The position numbers and the translations under genes are program-made. A stretch of 64,000 nt of DNA, taken from contig JAKLMB010000023.1 of NCBI GenBank assembly GCA_022813625.1, positions 434,001-498,000 on the forward strand, given 5' to 3'. The stretch's first letter is position 1; each line of letters opens with the position of its first letter. This DNA is from Aaosphaeria pasadenensis (lineage: Eukaryota > Ascomycota > Dothideomycetes > Pleosporales). This document shows, piece after piece, positions 1 through 9,317 of the stretch. The notes beneath the pieces are model-generated. The model searched no databases, was not told where the DNA came from, and worked only from the letters and a program-made list of their open reading frames with translations.

Positions 1-504
1 CCCACTGTCTGAAGGCTTCGATACGCTACACTATTGTCAGATCACATCGACCAACGAGGTTCACGCAATAATGTACACACCCGCAGCAGTATCCGCCTTC
101 GCCTTCGACCGCGAAGCTCTCCGAGCAACATCATTCACATCAACCTCGAGTCTCGCTTTCGAAAGATACCAGATGAAATCCTGTATCTGGTCCTCGCTGT
201 TCTTGTTCTGCAGGAGGTCTATGAATTGATGCAGCCATTGCTTTGTTGACCGCACGAGCAGGCGGCCCGAGTCACTCAGGTCAGGGTTGTCAGGGTTCAA
301 GATGTCGGCAGCGAGCAGGCTTCTGAGGTTGATCACGAGTTGTTCATTCGATGGCATGTATCCCTTCGACAGGGCGCGCACCATTTGGTAGGAATGAAGC
401 TTCTGGTGGAGCTCGCGCTGCAGGACTGTGTCATCGCGGTACTGAGGGAGCAATGGCTCGTGGTCGGCGTCGCGAGACTTGCAGAACCCGAAACAGGACG
501 ACAT
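1..504 (-). CDS. HAM1-like/DUF5923 protein, N-terminal part (continues beyond window)
   Basis: Partial gene on the minus strand. Exon 1 runs 504-81, a 55-bp intron (GTGTGTAC...TGTAG) runs 80-26, and exon 2 begins at 25 and leaves the window. The joined frame reads on as AAAYRSLQTVG, the expected continuation of the fungal HAM1-like N-terminal domain, which fixes the splice. The protein starts MSSCFGFCKSRD and carries the typical EPLLPQYRDDT, SKGYMPS and NPDNPDLSDSGR motifs. By family knowledge the full protein is large and ends in a BPI/LBP-like lipid-binding domain, suggesting lipid binding or transfer at membranes; only about 150 residues are visible here. The Cys/Gly-rich start could allow lipidation (inference). 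Its promoter side (505-960) holds copy 1 of a repeat found again at 5370. Confidence 0.78.
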
Positions 505-960
505 GATGCCTGTAGGTGAATTCTTGTTTCAGTGTGAGTGTGGTGTATTGTGAGAGTTGAGTTGACCGCGTAGGTCGCGTCGCAATGGATCAATTAATTG
601 ACATCGTCACCTTGACGGGTGGTTGGAGCTATGGATTATGATCGACGTCATGGCGATCATGCAGCGGAGGACGGGTTCTTCCGGCCAGGGCCCACCAGAT
701 CAAGCATCCCTGTCAGGTGTGTGTGCTCCCCCACTCTATTAGCAGAGCTGCGACTTCACTACACAGTACACGTACCATCCCATGGCACATCAAGTAGGAA
801 ACTATAAGGATGAAGAGAACCAAGGAAATCCAATGTTTGTAACAACTAAGATGCAACACTTAATTTATGTTTGTAGTTTCACCAGGTGTAAAGTCAGGTG
901 TCAAGTCAGTTATAAAGTGAGTTAATAAGTTAGGCTTCAACCAACAAGTCGATTACATCC
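505..960. other. Intergenic region containing repeat copy 1
   Basis: No gene. The stretch lies upstream of the HAM1-like gene and beyond the 3' end of the F-box pseudogene. Its middle is a copy of a ~160-bp dispersed repeat (623-779). The right third (830-940) is AT-rich with repeated short AGTTA/AAGT words and holds nothing recognisable. Confidence 0.6.
623..779 (+). repeat. Dispersed direct repeat, copy 1
   Basis: Begins TTGGAGCTA and ends CACGTACCAT. It matches 5370-5545 in the same orientation. Shared runs include ATGATCGACGTCATG, GCAGCGGAGGAC, GGGCCCACCAGATC, AGCATCCCTGTCAGG and GTGTGCTCCCCCACTCT. Compared with copy 2 it has an extra GGCGATCATG-type stretch near the left end and lacks about 17 bp in the middle. 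No terminal inverted repeat, target duplication or coding capacity is evident. Confidence 0.85.
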
Positions 961-2547
961 CTAGCTTCCGCCCGCATAGAATTCGATATCTCTTTCACAG
1001 AACCTCGCCTGCACCTCGTCCAAAGAATCCTGTCGTCCCCAATCTCTTCGCACCCAAAAGTCCGAAACGTAATGCACTCGCCGTAGATGAGGCAGCCGTT
1101 CCGTCGACACATCGCACAACCGCATCAACATCTTCAAGATGCCTTTCCTGTACCCGTGCCAAAACTCGGCTCCAGTCACACCATGGCCGATTATCCAACC
1201 GCCTTCGAAATCCTCCGGAGCTATCAGCCCCGAGTGCATTTTGATAAGTGCCTCTGTCTCGAGGACATCTTGGCGCCACTGATCATTCAGTGTGAGTTCG
1301 GCCAGTGAACTAGGAAACATATCTCCGATATCAAGTCGAGATATGGCGGAGACCCTCCCGAAAAGAGTTTGAAGTTGAATATGCAGTGTTTCTAGGTGAT
1401 GGAATTGAGGGAGAGAGGCGAGTCTACCATCTGGCCCCGTGTGGTATCCGCATTCCACTGAGTCGTAAAAGTCTAAGTGAAGATGCCGAAGCGTTGAGGC
1501 ACGCATCAGGGGGCCGCTGTCGAGGGTTTTAGTGGTCGAACCTGGGACAAATAGTTTCTGCGAATGCCGGCGGTGGCTCACTCGTAGTGCCTGAAGCTGA
1601 TGGGCGTGCTGGCAGAGGTAATATAGGGACTGTGGCCCGGAGGACAAGGCATCAAGGCAAACTTCCTGTACCGTTCCAAGGTATTCCTCCGGTGGCGGTT
1701 CATGCCCAGGCCCTATGGGGCTGTCTTCTTCCACACCATCCAACTAGAACCACAAGTTCAAACTTGCGTCATCTCCATAGCAGTGTAATCGGATGATATT
1801 CGATATTCTAAGAAGGGGCCAGTAGTCTTGGTGGTCAAATCCCATGTCCTCTTCGTCCTCATGTGGAAACCACAAAGTCGCTGGTAAATGCCGATCTAGG
1901 CAAAGCTGTATCGACGTCAGAGAGCGGCTTATTCCGTACCTCTGTCCATGACCCAGCGTAGTTGGTGTAGCAGATGCGTCATCTAACTGCCGATTCTCCG
2001 CAATCATTGCCATTAAAGCGCCGTACTCAATACTATCTCGAGATCTCGGAACCAACAAACTCAGCATTGTTAGTCGTGGGGACCGACAGAGTATGTCGAA
2101 GAGAACGAATTGCGGTACATTGTATTGAGTGATTAAGTTCTGGTAGAGGTCGTAGTCCAATGGGCTGTATCCCAACATCTATTTCGCCAGGTTCACCATC
2201 CCCTGCACAACAATTTCTGGCGTCAGCGTCACCCAGCAGGCTATCTGGCGTATGAAAGGACCAAGGTGCGAACTATATTTCAGAGATCTCCATAGAAGAA
2301 GCAAGGATTCTGCTTCCCATATAACGATGGTCTAGAACACAAACGGTCGAGTGAGCGCGTCCAATCTCTTCGACACGAGGCATAGATTGAACAGACTTGA
2401 TCGGCCAGCAATAAACGACACTGGTGGCATTATCGTCGTTTGTGACTCTACAATATCCGCATAATCTGGCAGCTCGAGTGCTGCGTAAGCCAGAATTCTA
2501 TTCCATATTTCGGTCGGGAGGTATTTGGGAGAGCGAGGGCCGTTCAT
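961..2547 (-). pseudogene. F-box protein pseudogene with three in-frame TAG codons
   Basis: A single reading frame of 529 codons runs from ATG 2547 to the stop at 961-963. It is interrupted only by TAG at 2332-2334, 2179-2181 and 1744-1746, with no frameshift. The first segment has an F-box (LPTEIWNRIL) and the LCLVSKRLDALTRP motif. The second reads SLLLLWRSL and SSHLGPFIRQIAC, typical of ascomycete F-box proteins, so this stretch is coding-like rather than intronic. The later segments have leucine-rich-repeat-like spacing (TLRHLHLDFY, LETLHIQLQTLF). No plausible intron removes the third TAG, because the nearest GT would leave about 20 nt. Each TAG could derive from CAG by C-to-T change in a CpA context, as in repeat-induced point mutation. 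An intact relative would be a substrate receptor of SCF ubiquitin ligases. Confidence 0.75.
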
Positions 2548-2586
2548 TGTGAAGTACGAGGGAAAGTTTTCGTTGGAAGGTTCCAA

Positions 2587-2953
2587 GGCGCTAGATGGAT
2601 TCCGATATTCTCTACGGCAGGAGAGGCGTGGCGGTCGTCTGTGCTAAAATGTCGTGGGAATTCGCTATGAAGTTCAGTCAGCGCTCGTGGGATGGAGAGG
2701 GTCGAACTATACAAGAATATCCCCTCTACAACTGACTATGCAATTATCCTACATAACTTGCTCGGCAACATTCTTGGCTGTTTGAATGGATAGAAATAAT
2801 CGTGCCATGACGAGATCGGCACCTATCAGGTGAAGGAGCGACCTTATCGTTGGTTACACAGCATTGATACGTGGACCAACAGCATCTGAGCTGAACGTGA
2901 TATAGCTATCGGACCTCTGCAAAATATCTACTACTTACCATAATACTGACACT
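2587..2953. other. Intergenic region between the F-box pseudogene and the zinc-finger gene
   Basis: This is a divergent interval of about 400 bp. It must hold the promoter of the zinc-finger gene at 2954 and the former promoter of the F-box gene. No clear TATA box or repeat is visible. Confidence 0.5.
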
Positions 2954-3661
2954 ATGAGCGCTCATTGCTTACCCTGCGATCGAGATTTCAGCGGTTTCGA
3001 GGCTCTGCAACAACATAATCGAGACTCACCCGCGCACAGGTTCGACTGTACAAGATGCGATCGCCATTTCAAAACCGACAAGGCTCTGGCACAGCACTAC
3101 CAGAACGCCAAGGTTCATGCTCAGTCCTCCGAACATCCATCCATTCTCACAACGTCTCCTCGAAAACAAAAGCCGACCACGAAACGAAAGTCGACCAGAA
3201 GACCGAAGTCAGTCAAGATAGCGTCCATGTACCCTTCACTCCACAATGACGTGTCCGACCTCCTTCGCGAAGACAACCTTTTCTTTAGCTTCTACGAGGA
3301 GGACGATAGTAGCAACGACATAGACGATTACGACACGAATATCATGGGCAAGTTTACTTGCAGAAATACAGCATGCCTGGCTGTCTGGACAAGCAAGCAA
3401 ATAGCCATTACTATACGAAGATATTCCAACCAGCGATACAATGCGAGAGTGTATTACCAGTCCTGTAAACGCTGCCGCATGACGAGTGAACCACAACTGG
3501 ATCATTCATATGCAGAAAGAGTGGCATATCGTCTCAAAAAGTGGTCTGGAGTCCAGATGGAACGCCCTCCCTTCTCGGGGCGGAGTGATGGCCCACATAG
3601 GAGCGATCTATGTGAAGGGTGTAAGCAGGGTCATTGCAGCATGATGGAACAATTGTTCTAG
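2954..3661 (+). CDS. C2H2 zinc-finger protein with 3CxxC-type zinc-binding domain
   Basis: Intronless, 235 aa, with an ordinary ATG. Residues 5-55 hold two C-X2-C-X12-H-X6-H fingers (Cys5/Cys8/His21/His28 and Cys32/Cys35/His48/His55). Residues 63-90 are Lys/Arg-rich and could serve nuclear localisation or nucleic-acid binding. Residues 98-130 are acidic. Residues 132-228 form a 3CxxC-like domain: MGKFTC-X4-C (136, 141), CKRC (171-174) and CEGC followed by C228. The 3CxxC fold is a zinc ribbon-like module that occurs in many uncharacterised fungal proteins. Cellular role unknown; a nucleic-acid-binding or regulatory role is inferred. It is the only gene of the repeat-bracketed island without a disruption, and it lies between two pseudogenes. 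Confidence 0.8.
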   Translation: MSAHCLPCDRDFSGFEALQQHNRDSPAHRFDCTRCDRHFKTDKALAQHYQNAKVHAQSSEHPSILTTSPRKQKPTTKRKSTRRPKSVKIASMYPSLHNDVSDLLREDNLFFSFYEEDDSSNDIDDYDTNIMGKFTCRNTACLAVWTSKQIAITIRRYSNQRYNARVYYQSCKRCRMTSEPQLDHSYAERVAYRLKKWSGVQMERPPFSGRSDGPHRSDLCEGCKQGHCSMMEQLF

Positions 3662-4013
3662 CCGAGTTGGCACTTATTCGCATTGCCTTTGCCTTCAGAA
3701 TTTAGCTTCGGGTAGGGTATCTTGCGACCTCAGGCAACGAAACACGCTGACACAAACGGTGGATTGTCCACTCTAGAGCCTGGGTTCCGTGCCATGTGGC
3801 TTTCCTTACAACCGAATTCTTTCCATCATCGTGACATCCACCCAGTATGTGAGAATGCGGGGTCCATATATCGTTCATATGTATTTCTTAAAATTGATTC
3901 AGTTCCTAAATCTTCCTTTCTATATCTCGCTGTTGCTTTGAATCACATCTCGTTTTGGCTCCTTCTTCTGCTTGCCGCCTTGGATTATTCTATTCTCCCT
4001 TGAACAGCCACGA
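3662..4013. other. Intergenic region
   Basis: Spacer between the zinc-finger gene and the RBR pseudogene. It is pyrimidine-rich toward the right (3900-4000), as expected for a former 5' leader of the downstream gene. Nothing else was recognised. Confidence 0.45.
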
Positions 4014-5181
4014 ATGTCTCTGCCATTGCCATTCAACCCTTGCATCCAAGCTACTTGGACGATGAGATAATCCCTCTGACCTTGCAACTTGAAGAGATCA
4101 ACGATCACGCGGAGACACGCAAGGGAAAGTATCCAGTCAACGATGTTCCAGATCTCGAAGTTGCATGTGCAAACTACCTAATGGAAATCGAGGGTCACTT
4201 GCCATCCCTCATGGATGTCAAGTTAGCCCACAGTAATTCCAAATGCGGTGGATCTAGATGCACAATCTATCGCTCAAATCACCACAGTGGAAGCACAGGC
4301 TATGGAAGACCGCGGTGTTGCGCTGCGAATGAGCAAGGATGACCCAGACCTCGAAGCTCCTCCCCCGTACACTGAGGATATCCGTAACGAATATCTGGAG
4401 GATGAAGTCCTGCAGCGGCTCAAGCTCCTTCTTCTCAGTGATGAGACGAGATATGACGACAACGAAAGCGAAGCTGGCCCTTCAACTCCCTACAACCAAC
4501 GTCAGGCTGAAGCATTAGGAAAACTGTCCCGCCGGAATTTCCAGTGCTGTGCCTGCAGGGAGGATTTTCGATTGGCGTAAGCCACGGTAGTGGACTGTGA
4601 GAGCATCAGTATTGCGGTGCATGTCTGAAGCGGGTTATCATGCGAGCTGCCATCGAGAAAGACCTCGCATATCTCCCACCAAGGTGCTGTGGAACCGCGC
4701 TCCCCTACACGTTAATCGCCACTAGTTTTGAACGAAGAAGAATTGGAAGATTTTCAAAATGCAGAAGAGGAGAAAGCTGCAAGGAACAAGACGTATTGCA
4801 CCAGCCCTGATTGTGGAAGGTTCATTGCTCCGCGGTATATCAGAGCGGGCATTGATCGAACTGCACATCACCGTTTCCAGCCTGCTCAGCGCCAGCAACG
4901 GATCCAGCAAATCCAGGATCAATTACGAGATAATGAAGGACGTGAGAATCAAGGTCGGAGTTTCGAAATTCACTCCAATATACGGCGACGGCCGCGACCG
5001 CTTTCAATGCGAAATGTGTTACGCGCGACATGGTAAGTTCATTCTTCGGTGCCGTCGTTGCCAAATCGAGCTCTGTATAGACTGTCGTCTATCACCGTGC
5101 CTGAGTCTCTGGGGGTTCGCTGAACCAGAGTCTCACGCCGCTATCAATTTTGACGAATGTATCCACTCGATTTTCCCCTAG
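4014..5181 (+). pseudogene. RBR/IBR-type ubiquitin-ligase-like pseudogene
   Basis: Fragments of one ascomycete RBR-type protein lie in order but in different frames. YLDDEIIPLTLQLEEIN (from 4040) has no in-frame ATG nearby, since the closest ATG (4014) is in another frame. There is a one-base shift near 4241, in an AAA run. DPDLEAPPPYTED to NFQCCACREDF follows and is cut by TAA at 4578-4580. A further shift leads to HQYCGACLKR and PPRCCGT (4604-4720). Another leads to EEELEDFQ and NKTYCTSPDCGRFI (4731-4830). A cysteine-rich tail (CEMC...LRCRRC...CIDCR) follows in a third frame (about 5010-5095). Most of the IBR and second RING section expected between the last two pieces is missing, so there is an internal deletion as well. 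Intact relatives have a RING-IBR-RING layout and are presumed E3 ligases. Assigned from motif memory, not a search. Confidence 0.7.
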
Positions 5182-8100
5182 TATTCTTACACACATGGAT
5201 GATCCAAATGCTTCAAGGTCCTCGAAGGTTAAACTGAAACGCATCTCCATGGCCCTGGAGATTGCAGTGCATATGTAAGGAGCCGCTGGGTGCTTGGCCA
5301 CAACACAGCTACCAGATGACAGAACAAGATGCAATGAATCACCTCTCAAAGAATAAGATAGAGAGTAGATTGGAGCTACCTAATGGATCATGATCGACGT
5401 CATGCAGCGGAGGACAAGTTATTCCGCCCGGGGCCCACCAGATCGAGCATCCCTGTCAGGCGAGGGGTGGGAATTGGTGTGTGTGCTCCCCCACTCTGTC
5501 GACAGAGCCGCAACCACACTACACACTACACACTACACGTACCATTCGCTTTGATCTCCCGAACATTCGACTTGCAGGTGGGTAGCAAGAGGATCAAACC
5601 GGTAGTGGTCGGTGGTACATGCCTGCAATATACTCGTGCTGCCCCGTAACGAGGCCAACTGTTTGACAGTAGCTTATCTCAATTGCTGTGTATCCACACT
5701 CTGCATGCACATTTTTCCGTTTTCTGCCTGTTTGTAGCTGGCTAGTCTTCCGATCAGCTCTCTTGCGACTGCTTTTCCCCGATCGATAAGGGACAAGACT
5801 GAACAGAGGCTCGCCCAGGTTTTCGTTCCAAATCAGACTCACAAAACACGAGGAGAGGGGCATGTGGAGGGAAACGAGAACGAGAATGAGGAGACGGGGT
5901 GCAGCGCAAGCACTTCCATAATCAGACAAGAATATCGATCTAGTTGATTGGATTTCATGAGTAGGTAGTTAGTGAATGGCACAAAAAAAACAATCTGGCA
6001 GAAATTTGGGCCCGAAGCGTTCGAAGCTTTCCCCGCATCCGATGTATCGGCGTGCTGCAAGTCTGGCGTGCGCGCACTCCCGCTAAAAGTCTCAGTTTAT
6101 TCTTAGCGGGCAGCCGATATGGAAATTTACGGAAGCTAGAGGGAGGGGGTCCCACGTTCCCAATGTCCTCTTTGAGTAGTTCCGCCTTTTTTCTTTTTTC
6201 TTTCTACGATGTCGTTATTTCTATTACCTGTGGAAAGGGAGACGAAAAGAGGAGAAAGAAAGCTGTATGCTGTGATTGATGTTGCAGAGGATATGTGATC
6301 CACCATTTCGGCTTGGTACTACGCCTCGAAGCACGGCTGAGTTTTGAGTCTTTTTCCCCCTTTTCTTATTTTCTTTTGTTGTTTCTAGGATTGATTGCTG
6401 TGATCCTTGAATGCCGGGCAAGGTCTCACACCGCATTCTCACACCGAAAGTTTTGCTATTAGCCAATGTGCTACGAATCGGGAGAAAGAAGAGGCAAAAA
6501 AGGTTCGTGGAAAGTGAAAGACAAGAACTGGGGAGTTGTGTCGGTGAGTCGTCGTCGTCTTGCGGGTGGCCAATGCCGCAGCCCCGAAGTGCTGCACGCT
6601 AATCACGAGGCGGCAAGGAGGGCTTGTGGGACAAGGGTTCAGCCATGGGTGGGAGGAAGGGGAGGGAAGGATGCCGCAACTGCATCGAACAGTATTAACT
6701 ATCGAACACTTTGTGTACGTAGGCATACATGCGTACCGTACGAAGGAGTATCTAGACCATTGATTACTTATTGTAATATGTGACATTTGCCAGTAAGTAA
6801 GTCAGTAAGTTCCAGGCATGGTTGTAGAATTGTTGGGGTAGGCCCGCAGGCGACAAGGAGGAATCGGATTCGAGACAGCAGCCGTCGGACCCGGGATATA
6901 AGCACAGATATGGCGCAGGGCAGGTTCGCATGCCACAAACATGCAACCGGGGGGTAAAATAAAACAATGCTGGAAATTGCGAGGGATTTTTCGTCGTCGT
7001 CGAAGGGCGAAAAGCAAAAAATCGTATGTTTTTTGTGTCGCAGGCTGGGAAATGGTCGGGTGCTGACTACTTTGGGTACTCATGCTGAGGTTAGGGTGAT
7101 TGGTGCCTGACTAAACCGACGAACTGGCCGACCGACTAAGTTTACTGATGAATTGACAGCGTGACTGACACGACATCGTGGGAGTACTTGTTGTAGTGAG
7201 GAGTACTCCGAAGCAGCAGTAGTGGCAGTAGTAGGGACTAGTTAGTAGGGAGACGATGCCACGATGGTGAATTATGGCCTAATTCTGCAATAAGTTGCTG
7301 CGGGCGATCCTTGCACCCACCTGGCACCCACCCCCTCTGACCCCGTTCCGAAGCAGGTTCGTAATACGCGTCCAAGCAGTCGACTATTCCGCACGGTCTG
7401 AGTAAGTTGGAGGAAGAGTCCGTTTGGCGAAGAGTCATTATTACGATATGTGCCGTACGAATAACGAAGCATGGAGGTGCATGTTACTGACGTAGATGCT
7501 GCGAGGTGCATGTGAGAAATGGTTGTATGGTACCTACATGCATGGACTATCGGCGATGGTCCAGGGTTGAATGTGAATGCATAGTTTGTAAGTGTGTTTG
7601 GATGTATGTTCTTCTGGGCGTCGCGTGTCGACCCGGTCAGAGGATGCAGTGGTTGACGAACGGCAGTAGATGGGGGTAGACCGTAGACGAGACGGTAGAC
7701 CAGATGGAATGAAGTTTGCGATAGGTACGGAGTAGAGTCCTTCGGAATCGGAGCCGCACGACAAGAGTTGGAGGCAGCCAGGCAGTACGAGTAGTGGTGG
7801 GTAATACACAGTAAGTACCGGTATGGCAGTAGACGTCTAGACTTGTCTGTCCGTCTCCAACAGTTGCCTCTCCAATTCCTCCCCGATCAAGATGCATGTT
7901 AGTTGGTCGTACTCCTCCCCACTTGCGACTCCGAAGGTCAACTATAGCCTTCATGTCGACAGCCCTAAAGGTGATTAACAATTGGAGGTATGTGAGTGTA
8001 GACTGTGTGTAGGTATAGCTGTTCCGATATCTTCCGAAGAGAAGTTGTTCGTTGCTGTTGGAGCGTTCGCGTCGCGGGGTCCGGGGCCATTCCATTTGGT

Positions 8101-9317
8101 CAGCAGCAGAAGCCCGTTACCACCAGACTCGCCCTGATACGCTGCAGGCCAGTTAGTGTATACTTGCAAATGGAACATGGGCCTTGGAGTGAACAGACGG
8201 AGCGGGACTCTACCTCCGCCTCCCAATTCACCGTAATCCACCCATTCCCCACTCCGATCCACCGTAATCCTTGTCCTTTTACAGGTTTTTTCTTTTTGTT
8301 TTCCCTTTCTTTACTTCGTGGTACACTGTTTCTTTACCGGTCCAGTCCAGTCCAGTGGCTGTTACCAGGAGTATGTCCTTCTCTTGCCCTACCGTACCAC
8401 ACGAACGCCACCATCACCACCGATGCCGGGAGAGTAATCAGTCATTCAGCACCTACGATGGTTTGTCTAGTGGCTTGGAGGAACATGTCTGTCACTGTCT
8501 GTCTGTTGTATCTGTCAGTCTGTTAGTAACTTAGTTGATTGCTAAAGGGTATGTTAGTTGTTGTAGTCATGTAGTCGGTCGTTGTTGTTAGACGTGGTAG
8601 GGTACTTGTAAGTGGTAGTGTAGTGTTTAGGTGGGTGGCCCCTGCTCGACCAAAATAATGGGAATCTTTTTTTTCTGCTGCTACACGGTCCGTTTTGAGG
8701 CCTCAATTCCTCTAATTCTTCCTTCCAATTCACCCATTAAACCCAATCTCTTACACGGTTACAGCTCCTTTCTCACCTTATTTTACTAGGCATCCGTATA
8801 CCTAGTATTACTATTACCTACCTCAGGCTACCTGATACCCATACCCTAACCCATACCCTTAGCCGTACCCTACCTAACCCTTATCCTTACACCATCCCAT
8901 CATCGGCTCTCCTCTCTCGTTTGACATTGCTACTCCATCCTTACCCTTACCCATTTTCTTACCACCGACCAACTAACTCCCCTCCCCACTCTCCTCCTCA
9001 ATCCAATCCATGTCTGACTCTTAGAATGCTTTTTTGTCTTTCCCGATAGGTCAGCTTCCGTTCCTGTCTTGCCCGTCCTCCAATCCTTTCCGACTTGTTG
9101 CCCTACCATACCTTACCATACCATACCATACTACTACCTTACGTCCTCCTCCTCTCCTACTGCTCCTCCTCCCACACTCCTCCCACCCCCGTTCTCCCTC
9201 CCACACACACACAAGGCACACGCACCCCCGTTGCCGTAACCCTTCGGTCCAAAACTTTCCTTTTCTCACCCATATGCCGCGGCCCTGTGCCTCAATTCCT
9301 CTCCACCCCGGACGCCA
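5182..9317. other. Long intergenic region upstream of malic enzyme
   Basis: About 4.1 kb with no credible coding region; all open frames are short and low in complexity. It contains repeat copy 2 (5370-5545). From about 7200 to 8640 the plus strand is rich in G and T. From about 8650 to 9317 it is almost pure C/T/A with very little G, typical of a strong fungal promoter and 5' leader for the malic enzyme gene. Short direct repeats include GTCCAGTCCAGTCCAGT near 8340 and TACCA units at 9104-9131. Confidence 0.55.
5370..5545 (+). repeat. Dispersed direct repeat, copy 2
   Basis: Second copy of the repeat at 623-779, same orientation, roughly 80% alike over the shared parts. It carries an extra ~17-bp GAGGGGTGGGAATTGG segment and a local triplication of the 7-bp unit ACACTAC near 5515-5536. 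It begins TTGGAGCTA and ends CACGTACCAT like copy 1. It lies about 190 bp beyond the RBR pseudogene. Confidence 0.85.

Noticed and set aside
961..2547. Reassigned or suppressed TAG codons
   Set aside because: Other genes in the window end at TAG and none has internal TAG, so a code change is unlikely. RIP-type decay explains the pattern better.
8822..8890. Telomere-like CCCTAACCC in a run of ACCC words
   Set aside because: Only one true CCCTAA unit; the rest is degenerate C/T/A leader sequence, so it is not an interstitial telomere array.
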